Notes: a model not told the origin generated them from the sequence alone. 25,620 nucleotides of DNA from Candidatus Freyarchaeota archaeon (GCA_030587365.1 JAUQZE010000040.1:1-25620); one strand, 5' to 3'. Counted from the stretch's first letter, positions 13,748-22,289 are shown. Numbers and translations are program-made.

Positions 13748-14494
13748 TTACGATGAAGCGTTGGGTTCTGGGATCTGAAGAACTATTTCCACAGTACAAT
13801 TAGGTGGGGTCCTTATTGTTTTCTCCCAATTTTTACCAATTGAAATTATGAAAAATATTCCAACTATTTTGGCACCTGATTTTTCTGCGATGTTTACTAA
13901 TGCTCTTTGTGTTTCTCCTGAGCGGATTATGTCATCTACTATTAGGACACGGTCCTTACTGGTTAGGGCTGCTTTCGGTAGGTAAAGTGTCATAAGTACA
14001 CCCGAAAATGAAGGCACGTATGATTCTTCTATGAACTTTGAAACCCCCACCTCTCGGTTCCTTTTCGCTATTATTAGCTGGGCTTCCAATTGGTTCGCTA
14101 TTTGTGTTGCTATGGGAATCCCGTCCACCGCGGCTGTTAAAACCTTTGAAATCTTATGCGCCGCAAACTTTTCGGAAACCATCTCTGCCAATACTCTCAT
14201 AAGTAGTGTGTCACCTAATAGTTCGGTATTGTCGAAATACTCTCGCCCATCAAACTTAATCCTTCGTGAAACCTCTTCCTTAATATCAAACAACCTATCA
14301 AATATTTCAAACAGCTCATCCGCCCGGTTTTTGCTGGGGAGCACATGCCCTTTGACGTATCGGTTAAGAACCGTTATCGGCAAATTTGTGATTTTGGACA
14401 ACTCTTCATACGTGTGATTTTTTTTAAGTATCTTTAAAAGCTCCACTGATTTTATTCTCTTTTTAATGTCTAAGGCATGTGTTTCCTGCGTCAA
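13748..14494 (-). CDS. HTH-phosphoribosyltransferase regulator (GfcR-like)
   Basis: A two-domain protein of 248 residues. The N-terminal part (about 15-58) contains a helix-turn-helix (YEELSKITNLPITVLNRYVKGHVLP) for DNA binding. The C-terminal part (about 90-240) is a type I phosphoribosyltransferase domain with the PRPP loop RVLIVDDIIRSGET (182-195). Relatives are usually annotated as orotate-PRTase-like. In haloarchaea the GfcR regulator of sugar metabolism has this layout, with a sugar-phosphate or PRPP-type ligand probably sensed by the PRTase domain. The TTG start at 14494 has GGAG about 12 bases upstream. Direct repeats lie in the long upstream region (14610-14640). Enzyme activity instead of regulation cannot be ruled out. 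It lies downstream of, and on the same strand as, dUTPase. Confidence 0.85.
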   Translation of the reverse strand: MTQETHALDIKKRIKSVELLKILKKNHTYEELSKITNLPITVLNRYVKGHVLPSKNRADELFEIFDRLFDIKEEVSRRIKFDGREYFDNTELLGDTLLMRVLAEMVSEKFAAHKISKVLTAAVDGIPIATQIANQLEAQLIIAKRNREVGVSKFIEESYVPSFSGVLMTLYLPKAALTSKDRVLIVDDIIRSGETQRALVNIAEKSGAKIVGIFFIISIGKNWEKTIRTPPNCTVEIVLQIPEPNASS

Positions 14495-14609
14495 TTTGCG
14501 TCTACTCCGATAAACGTATCTATGTCAAATTCACCCAAGGCTCTTTTTCGGATATTACATCATCAAGATATAATAAATATATCTCCATTATAGCGAAACG
14601 ATTAAAATG

Positions 14610-14640
14610 ATTCTCCAAATACATATAAATATTCTCCAAA
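14610..14640 (-). promoter_or_regulatory. Pair of 10-base direct repeats around a TATA-like box
   Basis: ATTCTCCAAA occurs at 14610-14619 and again at 14631-14640, exactly 21 bases (two helical turns) apart. Between them lies an AT-rich ACATATAAAT. Read on the minus strand this is TTTGGAGAAT, a TATA-like stretch, TTTGGAGAAT, upstream of the HTH-PRTase regulator gene. A weaker related copy (ATCTCCATTA) lies at 14581-14590. The layout fits an operator for a dimeric regulator, perhaps self-control of the gene at 13748-14494. Confidence 0.45.
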
Positions 14641-14730
14641 AATCGGAAACAAAAAAATAATTTCAACCAAAGCATCTAATCTATATTATTTCCAAAAATC
14701 TGTTTTCAAATATTGAATACGCTTAATTAA

Positions 14731-15234
14731 TCAAATGTTTTCTCCTTTATACACCCCAGAATATCCTTCAGAAGATGAAGGCAGCCTCAAGAAAATAAGC
14801 TGTAACACTCGAGCAGCCTTCTCCACCATGAAGCCATGAGGATTACTCACTATAAGCAGAGATTCACATCTGCCAACATAACCCGCGTCAAAAACAGCTG
14901 AAACCACACTCACCCCACACCTCAGAAGTGTTGATCTTGTTCGCCCAATAGCTAATATATTATTAGGAAGATCCACAATCTCATTATAAACAATCTTATA
15001 GGCTCCCGGATCCAGAAACAATTTATGTTCAAAATCCAAAAGCTCAGTTTCCGAAACACGCCTATTTTTATTCGAAAAATCTACATAGCCCTGCCCTTTA
15101 AAAGTGTGAATCTCTCTTAAGGAGAGATCAAAACCATTTGGCGTCAACTGTGTATCCAAGTCAAGATACTCTCGAACAAGCTTTCCTCCGAGAATCATCT
15201 CTCGAATCTCTCTTCCACTCAGAACAGGCCCCAT
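14731..15234 (-). CDS. dut: dUTPase of the dCTP deaminase/dUTPase family
   Basis: A trimeric nucleotide hydrolase that removes dUTP and supplies dUMP for thymidylate synthesis. Family marks are QLTPNGFDLSLRE (29-41), the phosphate-binding GRTRSTLLRCGV (97-108), and VFDAGYVG (114-121) with D116, the expected water-positioning Asp. In true dCTP deaminases a Glu follows in the pattern D-x-G-x-x-G-x-x-T-L-E. Here that position is L126, so deamination is unlikely and plain dUTPase activity is favoured. Length is 167 residues, typical of archaeal dUTPases of this type. GGTAGGT lies just upstream of the ATG at 15234. A tRNA-Arg gene ends 50 bp upstream on the same strand, so a shared transcript is possible. 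Confidence 0.85.
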   Translation of the reverse strand: MGPVLSGREIREMILGGKLVREYLDLDTQLTPNGFDLSLREIHTFKGQGYVDFSNKNRRVSETELLDFEHKLFLDPGAYKIVYNEIVDLPNNILAIGRTRSTLLRCGVSVVSAVFDAGYVGRCESLLIVSNPHGFMVEKAARVLQLIFLRLPSSSEGYSGVYKGENI

Positions 15235-15284
15235 TTAAACCTACCCAAAAACGTTGTCAGTTCCGAAACAATGGAAATAAAGGT

Positions 15285-15412
15285 TGGCGGGCCTGAAGGG
15301 AATCTCAATATACTTCTGTTGAGGTACATTTTTGAACCCCTGACATCCGGCTTTCTTCTAAACATTGCATTTATCCGAAGGCCGGCGCCCTATCCAACTA
15401 GACTACAGGCCC
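15285..15412 (-). tRNA. tRNA-Arg (anticodon TCG) with two introns
   Basis: The acceptor stem GGGCCTG (5' end at 15412) pairs with CAGGCCC. The discriminator is G and CCA is encoded (15285-15287). The anticodon stem CCGGC/GCCGG encloses the TCG anticodon at 15376-15378. A 22-base intron (about 15353-15374) sits at the canonical place after position 37. A second insert of about 29 bases (about 15302-15330) interrupts the T loop and contains the stem CTCAA/TTGAG. The mature length would be 77 including CCA. The exact T-loop intron ends are uncertain by a few bases. Confidence 0.88.
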
Positions 15413-15576
15413 TTCCCTAAACTTTACCTCAAAAGAGTTATATCAATCTTTCTTACTGCGTTTCAAATTTTTCTAGTGTAGAAAATCTTTTTAGGCTATC
15501 CGTTTTGTACGTTTCACAACGTAATTTAATTAAACTTTAATTAAACTTTAAAAACCATCTATTCGGAGAATAGAAA

Positions 15577-17229
15577 ATGAAGTACGTTGTTGACACCAGT
15601 GTACTTTTGGGTTCAACTCTCTCCAAAGAGTTAGAGGAAGGATGCCTAAAGAACGAAACAGACATTGAGATAATTATACCGCAGACGGTTCTAGCAGAAA
15701 TAGAAAATCAGGCCAACCGCTCCAAAACAACCGGAATTCTAGGATTGGAGGAGCTAAAAAAAATTCGGAGTCTTCATAACCAAGGAAGAATAAATCTGAC
15801 TATTACTGGTGAGAGACCCAGCCTCCAACAAATAACAAGGGCGGAAAGCGGAGCTCTCGATGAGCTCATACGTTCAGAAGCTAGGAAAAACGGTGCAATC
15901 CTAATGACCAGCGATTATGTCCAAGCAACCATATCCGAAGCTGAAGGAATAGATGTGATTTACATACAGCGCGAACGAAAAGAACCAGAATTAAAGATAC
16001 AGGACTTCTTTGCACCAGACTCCCTCTCCGTGCACCTGAAGGACGGCGTACCCCCCCAGACAAAAAGAGGAAGACCCGGAAACTGGAAACTAGAAAACAT
16101 AAGCGATGAACCTATGACTCTGCAACAATTACAGAAACTCACCAGTTCAATTATTGAAAGCGCCGAGGTGGATAAGGACTGCTTCATCGAAATAAACGAA
16201 GAAGGAGCAACAGTAGTTCAACTACACGAATACCGAATAGCCATAATCAGCCCACCCCTATCAGACCGAATGGAAATAACTGCAGTGAGACCCTTACTAT
16301 CAGTGAAACTAGAGGACTACCATCTTTCGGACAGACTAAAAGAGCGATTAAAAGAAAAGGCTGAAGGCATACTAGTTGCAGGTAAACCTGGAGCGGGCAA
16401 AAGCACCTTCGCCGCAGCCCTAGCAGGGTTCTATCAAAAACAAGACAAAATAGTAAAAACATTAGAAAAACCCCGAGACCTTCCCGTGGGCCCCGAAATC
16501 ACACAGTACACAGCACTCAGAGGAGATATGGAAAAAACCGCCGACATCCTCCTACTAGTAAGACCAGACTACGTAATATACGATGAACTACGTAAAACCA
16601 AGGACTTCAAAATCTACACCGACCTCAGATTCGCGGGAGTAGGCCTGGTCGGCGTAGTACACTCTTCAAGAGCCATAGACGCCATCGAGCGATTCATCGG
16701 AAGAGTGGAACTAGGACTAATAAGCAGAGTCGTTGACACCGTAATCTTCATAGAAGACGGCGAAGTAAACCAAGTACTCTCCCTAAAACTACTAGTAAAA
16801 GTCCCCACCGGAATGACCGAATCCGACCTATCACGTCCAGTAATCGAAGTACGCGACTTCGAAACCAACCAACTACAATACGAAATATACACCTTCGGTG
16901 AACAAACCATAGTAATACAAATCGGAGGAGAGACAAGAAAGGGCTCCAGAAAAAAACAGAAAAGATATGAAAACTTTGAACCAGCAGAAAAAGGAACAGC
17001 AGAAAAAGCAACCATACCCGTAGACGTCGAAACCAACAAAAAACACGTAATCCTCACAGTACCCCCTGAATACGGGAAAACCTACCTACAATTCTACACA
17101 GACGACGAACCAATATTCACCTCAAAAACCAACAGAGACGGACAAATACGCGTAAGAAAAACCACATTCTACGGAAAAAAACTAACAGAAAACATCAAGA
17201 ACAGAAAAAAAATATACGCAAAAACATAA
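15577..17229 (+). CDS. PIN-domain ATPase (archaeal PilT-like ATPase)
   Basis: A 550-residue archaeal protein that joins a PIN nuclease-like domain to a PilT/VirB11-type ATPase. The PIN domain (about 1-130) starts YVVDTSVLLG and has the acidic set D6, E41, D95, D113. The ATPase has Walker A GKPGAGKST (269-277) and a Walker B-like VIYDELR (333-339), followed by GVVHSSRAIDAIERF (359-373). A basic linker (about 454-468, RKGSRKKQKR) precedes the C-terminal domain. Relatives carry a KH-type RNA-binding domain here, but no clear GxxG loop is visible in this copy. The ATG start at 15577 lies after AT-rich promoter-like DNA. The function in archaea is unsettled: an RNA-linked role is inferred from the domains. 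Its coding strand becomes strongly A/C-rich from about 16480. A tRNA-Arg gene follows by 34 bp. Confidence 0.9.
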   Translation: MKYVVDTSVLLGSTLSKELEEGCLKNETDIEIIIPQTVLAEIENQANRSKTTGILGLEELKKIRSLHNQGRINLTITGERPSLQQITRAESGALDELIRSEARKNGAILMTSDYVQATISEAEGIDVIYIQRERKEPELKIQDFFAPDSLSVHLKDGVPPQTKRGRPGNWKLENISDEPMTLQQLQKLTSSIIESAEVDKDCFIEINEEGATVVQLHEYRIAIISPPLSDRMEITAVRPLLSVKLEDYHLSDRLKERLKEKAEGILVAGKPGAGKSTFAAALAGFYQKQDKIVKTLEKPRDLPVGPEITQYTALRGDMEKTADILLLVRPDYVIYDELRKTKDFKIYTDLRFAGVGLVGVVHSSRAIDAIERFIGRVELGLISRVVDTVIFIEDGEVNQVLSLKLLVKVPTGMTESDLSRPVIEVRDFETNQLQYEIYTFGEQTIVIQIGGETRKGSRKKQKRYENFEPAEKGTAEKATIPVDVETNKKHVILTVPPEYGKTYLQFYTDDEPIFTSKTNRDGQIRVRKTTFYGKKLTENIKNRKKIYAKT

Positions 17230-17263
17230 ATAAAAATAACCAAAAACAAAATCTCCAAAAAGC

Positions 17264-17408
17264 GGACCGGTCGCCTAGACTCTAACTGCATAAGAGTCGG
17301 CTAGACAGGATTACACAAAACTGAAAGGGCGCAGGCCTCCTAAGCCTGATTCCGCGCGTTCGAAACTGTAAAAAATCAAAAACAGCGAAACTCGCGCCCG
17401 GTCCGCCA
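17264..17408 (+). tRNA. tRNA-Arg (anticodon CCT) with D-arm and T-loop inserts
   Basis: The acceptor GGACCGG (17264-17270) pairs with CCGGTCC (17398-17404), followed by discriminator G and CCA. The anticodon stem CAGGC/GCCTG encloses CCT at 17339-17341, with no intron there. The T stem GCGCG/CGCGC is clear, but its loop holds about 27 extra bases (about 17366-17391) with a CTGT/ACAG stem. The D stem GCCT/GGGC (17273-17276, 17327-17330) encloses 50 bases instead of about 9, with a GACTCT/AGAGTC hairpin and a direct repeat CTAGAC (17275-17280 and 17301-17306). This may be one intron or two, and the ends are not resolved. Confidence 0.85.
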
Positions 17409-17414
17409 TTTACT

Positions 17415-18101
17415 CTACTTCTTCCGTAAAATCTTCAAATCCTTATCTGACCCCACATAAACCAATTCTGCCATACCAATAAACAAACCGTTCTCCACTA
17501 CCCCTGGTATAGCCTTTAATTCACTTTCCAAGCTGCCAGGATCAGATATTTTTGCAAAATAGGCGTCTAAAACGAAATTAGCGTTATCCGTGACCACCGG
17601 ACCCGCTTTTCCAGTCCCCTCCCTAAGAACTACTCTTGCGCCTTTTTCTTCCAATTTAGTTTTCACAAGTTTCCAAGCCATCGGTATCACCTCTACCGGA
17701 ACCGCTCCAGTTTCGCCGAGACGCTGAACAAGCTTGGAGGAATCAACAATAATAATCAAATGCTCAGTAGCGGATGCAACAATCTTTTCCTGGGTAAGAG
17801 CCGCTCCTCCACCCTTAATAAGGTTCAAATCTGGATCAACCTCATCCGCACCATCAACCACAATATCGAGGGAAGGATGATCCATCAAAGAGGTCAAAGG
17901 AACACTCTGTTCCGAGAGCAAAATAGCCGACTGATAAGAAGTGGGCACCGCAAGAACCTTCAACCCCCCTCTAACCTTCTCACCCAAAATCCCAATAAAA
18001 CAAGAAACCGTAGACCCCGTGCCAACACCAATAACCATGTTATCCTCCACATGTTTTATAGCAGCCAGAGCCGCCCGCCTCTTGGACTCAGTGTTCGCCA
18101 C
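17415..18101 (-). CDS. rpiA: Ribose-5-phosphate isomerase A
   Basis: This enzyme interconverts ribulose 5-phosphate and ribose 5-phosphate, supplying ribose for nucleotides. Signatures are GVGTGST (25-31, phosphate binding), VVDGADEVDP (81-90) and KGGGAALTQEKIVA (96-109) with the catalytic Glu. Length is 228 residues. I chose the GTG at 18101 because GGTGGTGA lies five bases upstream. The frame extends to an ATG at 18149, but those extra residues are hydrophobic and unlike the family. The stop is only 6 bp from the convergent tRNA-Arg gene. Together with the HTH-PRTase regulator and the RNR it belongs to the phosphoribosyl and nucleotide theme of the window. Confidence 0.95.
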   Translation of the reverse strand: MANTESKRRAALAAIKHVEDNMVIGVGTGSTVSCFIGILGEKVRGGLKVLAVPTSYQSAILLSEQSVPLTSLMDHPSLDIVVDGADEVDPDLNLIKGGGAALTQEKIVASATEHLIIIVDSSKLVQRLGETGAVPVEVIPMAWKLVKTKLEEKGARVVLREGTGKAGPVVTDNANFVLDAYFAKISDPGSLESELKAIPGVVENGLFIGMAELVYVGSDKDLKILRKK

Positions 18102-18288
18102 AGCATCACCACCCAAGAATATACAAAGAATACAACAAATATTAATCAATCTATCGCCCAGAAATAATTTTCAGTCCATATAACTATCACAACTCTTCAT
18201 CCAAAATGAAGCATTCTTAAAGAAAATTAATTAAAAAAACAAGAAACCCTGAAATTAAGATTATTCATTATAACAATTAAAAAGAAAT

Positions 18289-18366
18289 TGGAGCCCCGGG
18301 CGGGACTTGAACCCGCGACCTTCTCATTACCAATGAGACGCTCTAGCCAGGCTGAGCTATCAGGGC
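18289..18366 (-). tRNA. tRNA-Thr (anticodon GGT), no intron
   Basis: The acceptor GCCCTGA pairs with CCGGGGC (one A-C mismatch at the last pair, one G-T pair), with discriminator T and encoded CCA (18289-18291). The D arm GCTC...GAGC, anticodon stem TCTCA/TGAGA with GGT at 18329-18331, and T arm GCGGG/CCCGC with TTCAAGT are all standard. It is the only tRNA in the window without an intron. Confidence 0.95.
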
Positions 18367-18465
18367 AGTTAGGCACAAAAATCTTATAATCCCCCATAAA
18401 TAAATTTTGCTTATCCCTCAACAAAAAATATAAGAAACAAAGGCTACCCAAATTTCAACTAAAAC

Positions 18466-18631
18466 GCGGAGATCGTCGAGCTGGTCAAATTGGGGTCAGA
18501 CAAGACCAAAGACGCTGGACTTAAGATCCAAAAATGCAGACCAGACGGCTAAGAAATCCAGTCCCGTAGGGGTTCGTGGGTTCGAAAGGACGCGCTAAAC
18601 TAGTGTCCCGAAAATCCCACTCTCCGCACCA
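18466..18631 (+). tRNA. tRNA-Leu (anticodon TAA) with three introns
   Basis: The acceptor GCGGAGA pairs with TCTCCGC, followed by A73 and an encoded CCA. The anticodon TAA is at 18522-18524 in stem CTGGA/TCCAG. Three inserts interrupt it: about 21 bases in the D loop (18487-18510, ends ambiguous because AAA repeats), 30 bases after position 37 (18526-18555), and 28 bases in the T loop (about 18587-18614). Removing them leaves 87 bases including CCA, exactly a class II leucine tRNA with its long variable arm (TCCCGTAGGGGTTC region). Each D- and T-loop insert has its own short stem (GGTC/GACC, GGAC/GTCC). A TATA-like AAAATATAAG lies about 35-40 bases upstream. Confidence 0.93.
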
Positions 18632-18812
18632 TTTATAAACCTCTTTTCTACCAAGAAATTTAATATAGCTAGTTATAAATACTAAACTTCCTAATTTTAG
18701 TTAACCTTATCAGACAAAAAATAATTTAAAAGTTGATAATCTTCAAATTAGTGTGAATTGAAAAGTAAACGAGCCTCCTTTTTTAAATTGGGTTTAGTAA
18801 AGGGGAGTAAAA

Positions 18813-21800
18813 ATGGTTGAAGAATCAAGTATTTCTGAAATTAGGAAGCGTGATGGTCGTATAGTTAAATTTGAACCGGTTAAGATTACTAATGCTATTC
18901 ATAAGGCGATTGTTGCGGTTAAAGAGGCTGATGGGGAAACCGCGAAGAATCTATCGGATCAAGTGGTTGCGATTATTGAGGAGAATTTTAGGGGTAGGAT
19001 TCCCTCGGTGGAAGATGTTCAGGATACTGTTGAGAAGGTGCTTATAAAGAATGGTTTTTCGGATGTTGCTAAGGCTTACATATTGTATCGTCAGAAGAGG
19101 ACGGAGCTTAGAGAAGCTAAGAAGTTGTTGGGGGTTAGTGACGATTTAAAACTATCTTTAAACGCTGTACAGGTTTTGGAGAATAGATATCTTTTGAAGG
19201 ACGACCAGGGTAAAGTTATTGAAACTTCTTCTGAAATGTTTCGCAGAGTGGCTCGTGTGTTAGCTGCTGTTGATAGATTATATGATAGTGGCGTTGAAAC
19301 AGAAAGGACTGAGGATGAGTTTTATGGAATAATGTCTAGATTAGAGTTTCTACCGAATTCTCCGACTCTGATGAACGCGGGTACAGATATTGGTCAGCTT
19401 GCGGCGTGTTTTGTTCTGCCTGTGGGGGACTCTATAGATGAGATTTTCGATGCTTTGAAATTTATGGCATTGATTCACAAGTCTGGTGGAGGAACTGGGT
19501 TTTCGTTTTCTAGATTAAGGCCGAGTGGCGACATTGTTGGTTCTACTAAGGGGGTTGCAAGTGGCCCTGTTTCCTTTATGAGGATTTTTGACGTTGCTAC
19601 AGATGTTATCAAGCAGGGTGGACGGAGAAGAGGCGCCAATATGGGAATACTACGCGTAGACCACCCCGACATAATGGAATTCATTTCCACTAAGGAGAGG
19701 GAAGGTTCATTCAGCAACTTCAACCTCTCAGTTGGGGCAACGGACGCCTTTATGGAGGCCGTTGAAAAAGATGGAACTTATGAGCTCGTCAATCCCAGAA
19801 CGGGAGAGCATGTTAAGAAACTCAAAGCAAGGAACGTTTTTAATAGCATAATAGAATCCGCTTGGAAAACGGGAGATCCGGGTATGATTTTTCTGGATGA
19901 GATAAATCGCCACAATCCTACACCAAGCGTCGGGCAAATCGAGAGCACTAATCCCTGTTTAGCGGGAGATACGTTAGTGGCAACAGCAGATGGACGTGGG
20001 GCTGTACCCATTAAACAGCTTGCAGAAGAAGGGAAAGACGTACCAGTATTCACGGAAGACTATACTGGTAAACTCACTATAAGGTATATGAGGCGGCCCA
20101 GAAAAACTGGGATGGAAAAAGTCTATTTAATAAGGTTAGACTCGGGAGATACAATAAAAGCGACGGGAAACCACATATTCTATCTAAGAGATGGCACAGA
20201 AAAAAGAACGATGGATTTGAAACCGGGTGACCGTTTACATGTTTTCACAAAACTGCTTCAATATCAGAGAGGCAAATACACAATTAATCCCCATAAACGT
20301 TATTGGCGTATGTTCAACAAAGGGAAATCAGAAAAATCAGAACATACGCTTATCGCTATGTTCTTTCATAACAACGGGGAAGAAATTCCCGAGGGTATGG
20401 TGGTTCATCATATTGATTTTGACTCTGAGAATAATGCTCCCGAAAACTTGGAAATAATGGTGAAAGGGATGCATGATGAGATACATTGTGAGTCGATGAA
20501 AGGAGAAAATAATCCCCTCTACAAAATTAAAGCTAATGAGGAACGATGGGTAGAATATAAAGCATCTAATCCTTTTTATAATGTCCGGGGGAAAAATAAT
20601 CCTCGGTATGGTGTCAAGATTAGCGAAGAAACACGAACTAAAATAAGTGAATCGATAAAAGAAAATTATGAAAAGAATCCTAATCTGAAGAAAAAGCATT
20701 CAGAAATCTCTAAAGAACTATGGCAAAACGAGGAACACCGTCAGAATGCAAATGCAGGATTCCATAATAGAGCATTAAAGAAACTCAAGGAACGCCAAGA
20801 AACAACGAATCTCCCCTGTTTCTTAATTGGCAATCATGTCTTCGTTGAAAAGATTTGTGAAGCGTGTCAAAAGAAGTTTAATATTAGCTATAGCCTGAGA
20901 GAAATCAGTTATTGTAGTAAGAAATGCGCTACGGAACACTTGAACACAAATCAGGAAATTTATCAAAAACGTACAAGGAGTGTTCAGCAAACTTGTGCCA
21001 AAAAATCCGAAGAAACGAAAGAGAACCAAATTGAATGCTTTCTTACTTTGAAAACAGAATTTGGACGCAGACCCCTAAAAAAGGAATGGATGGAAAGATG
21101 CAAGCAAGCGGATATCCCCTCCCGATTAGGCACAAAATACGGATTCACTACCTATACCGAATTAGAAGAAGCCGCTAGTCTCTACAACCACCGAGTAATA
21201 AGTGTTGAGTATATCGGTGAGGAACCAGTTTATAATGGTACAGTAGACGAGTTTCACACCTTTTTTGTTGGCGGTTTTAAATCCGAAGAGTCAGAAAAAG
21301 AGAAGATTACATTTATAAAAACTAAAAACTGCGGGGAAGTTCAATTACTACCATTTGAGGCGTGCAATCTTGGTTCAATTAATTTGTCTAAAATGATTGA
21401 AGAGGGTGACATAGACTGGGATAAGTTAAGGAATGTTGTTCGGTTGGCTGTGCATTTTTTGGATAATGTAATTGATGCCAGTAAGTACCCGCTTCCTCAG
21501 GTAGATAAAGCTACGAAGGCGAACAGAAAAATAGGGTTGGGGGTGATGGGTTTCGCAGATATGCTAATTCAGCTTGACATTCCATATGATTCAAACAAGG
21601 CTATTGATGTTGCCGAGAAGGTTATGTCCTTTATAAGTAAAGAGGCGGTGAAGAGATCTGAGGAATTAGCTTTGGAGAGAGGCTCCTTCCCAAACTTTGA
21701 AGACAGTGTATGGAAAGAAAGAGGATGTAAAGCGTTGCGAAATGCTACCTTAACATCAATAGCTCCTACTGGAACCATAAGCATAATTGCAGGAACATCA

Positions 21801-22289
21801 AGTGGTATAGAGCCTCTGTTCGCCATTTCATTCGTTAGAAACGTAATTGGAACTCAACTCTTTGAGACGAACCCCCTCTTTGAAAAGGTGGCTAAGGAGC
21901 GTGGATTCTATAGCTCAGAATTAATGACAGAGATTGCCAAAAAGGGTTCAATTCAGGGTATGAAAACTATACCTGAAGATGTTCGTAGAATATTCGTCAC
22001 AGCTCTTGACATAGATCCCGAGTGGCATGTAAAAATGCAAGCAGCCTTCCAGAAATACGTTGACAATGCGGTGTCCAAAACTGTTAATCTGCCACAAGAA
22101 GCTACATTAGATGATGTGTACAAAATATACTGGCTTGCTTACAAGTTAAAATGTAAGGGTATAACAATATTTAGATACGGAAGTAAAAGAGAACAAGTTC
22201 TAGTTACACAGCCTCCCGAGGAACGCTACGTGAGAGCAGCGTCAGAGTATGCAGGTGGTTCCCCTTCAATCCGATGCCCAACGTGTTAA
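18813..22289 (+). CDS. nrdJ: Class II (adenosylcobalamin) ribonucleotide reductase with intein
   Basis: This enzyme reduces ribonucleotides to deoxyribonucleotides. The precursor is 1158 residues, and without the 458-residue intein the enzyme has 700. An ATP-cone sits at about 8-95. The barrel has the redox cysteine C199 (AACFVLP), the catalytic N380-P-[intein]-C840-G-E842, the second redox cysteine C851 (EACNLGS, 11 residues after the thiyl cysteine, as in class II enzymes), the phosphate loop SIAPTGTIS, and a C-terminal CPTC pair that would shuttle electrons. The AdoB12 type is inferred from this spacing and the absence of a small-subunit gene. The ATG at 18813 has AGGGGAG just upstream. 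Base use is G/T-rich up to about 19610, then changes to A/C-rich. Convergent with polB. Confidence 0.93.
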   Translation: MVEESSISEIRKRDGRIVKFEPVKITNAIHKAIVAVKEADGETAKNLSDQVVAIIEENFRGRIPSVEDVQDTVEKVLIKNGFSDVAKAYILYRQKRTELREAKKLLGVSDDLKLSLNAVQVLENRYLLKDDQGKVIETSSEMFRRVARVLAAVDRLYDSGVETERTEDEFYGIMSRLEFLPNSPTLMNAGTDIGQLAACFVLPVGDSIDEIFDALKFMALIHKSGGGTGFSFSRLRPSGDIVGSTKGVASGPVSFMRIFDVATDVIKQGGRRRGANMGILRVDHPDIMEFISTKEREGSFSNFNLSVGATDAFMEAVEKDGTYELVNPRTGEHVKKLKARNVFNSIIESAWKTGDPGMIFLDEINRHNPTPSVGQIESTNPCLAGDTLVATADGRGAVPIKQLAEEGKDVPVFTEDYTGKLTIRYMRRPRKTGMEKVYLIRLDSGDTIKATGNHIFYLRDGTEKRTMDLKPGDRLHVFTKLLQYQRGKYTINPHKRYWRMFNKGKSEKSEHTLIAMFFHNNGEEIPEGMVVHHIDFDSENNAPENLEIMVKGMHDEIHCESMKGENNPLYKIKANEERWVEYKASNPFYNVRGKNNPRYGVKISEETRTKISESIKENYEKNPNLKKKHSEISKELWQNEEHRQNANAGFHNRALKKLKERQETTNLPCFLIGNHVFVEKICEACQKKFNISYSLREISYCSKKCATEHLNTNQEIYQKRTRSVQQTCAKKSEETKENQIECFLTLKTEFGRRPLKKEWMERCKQADIPSRLGTKYGFTTYTELEEAASLYNHRVISVEYIGEEPVYNGTVDEFHTFFVGGFKSEESEKEKITFIKTKNCGEVQLLPFEACNLGSINLSKMIEEGDIDWDKLRNVVRLAVHFLDNVIDASKYPLPQVDKATKANRKIGLGVMGFADMLIQLDIPYDSNKAIDVAEKVMSFISKEAVKRSEELALERGSFPNFEDSVWKERGCKALRNATLTSIAPTGTISIIAGTSSGIEPLFAISFVRNVIGTQLFETNPLFEKVAKERGFYSSELMTEIAKKGSIQGMKTIPEDVRRIFVTALDIDPEWHVKMQAAFQKYVDNAVSKTVNLPQEATLDDVYKIYWLAYKLKCKGITIFRYGSKREQVLVTQPPEERYVRAASEYAGGSPSIRCPTC
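19956..21329 (+). mobile_element. Intein with HNH homing endonuclease in the RNR active site
   Basis: A protein-splicing element of 458 residues (382-839 of the precursor). The N-terminal block starts CLAGDTLVATADG, the TxxH motif is T451-G-N-H454, and the C-terminal block F reads PVYNGTVDEFHTFFVGGF. The last residues are TKN before C840, so the usual penultimate His is Lys. About 18 residues separate block F from the splice Asn. The middle carries an HNH endonuclease (VVHHIDFDSENNAPENLEIM...MHDEIH, about 530-558), repeats of the NPxYG...ISEETRTKISESIKE type (NUMOD3-like DNA-binding), and a zinc ribbon-like CEAC...CSKKC region (about 674-697). The endonuclease looks intact. Splicing restores NPCGE. 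Confidence 0.92.

Noticed and set aside
19956..21329. A group I or group II intron, or a separate gene, inside RNR
   Set aside because: The frame stays open throughout, and the insert has intein splicing blocks at both ends, so it is a protein intron.
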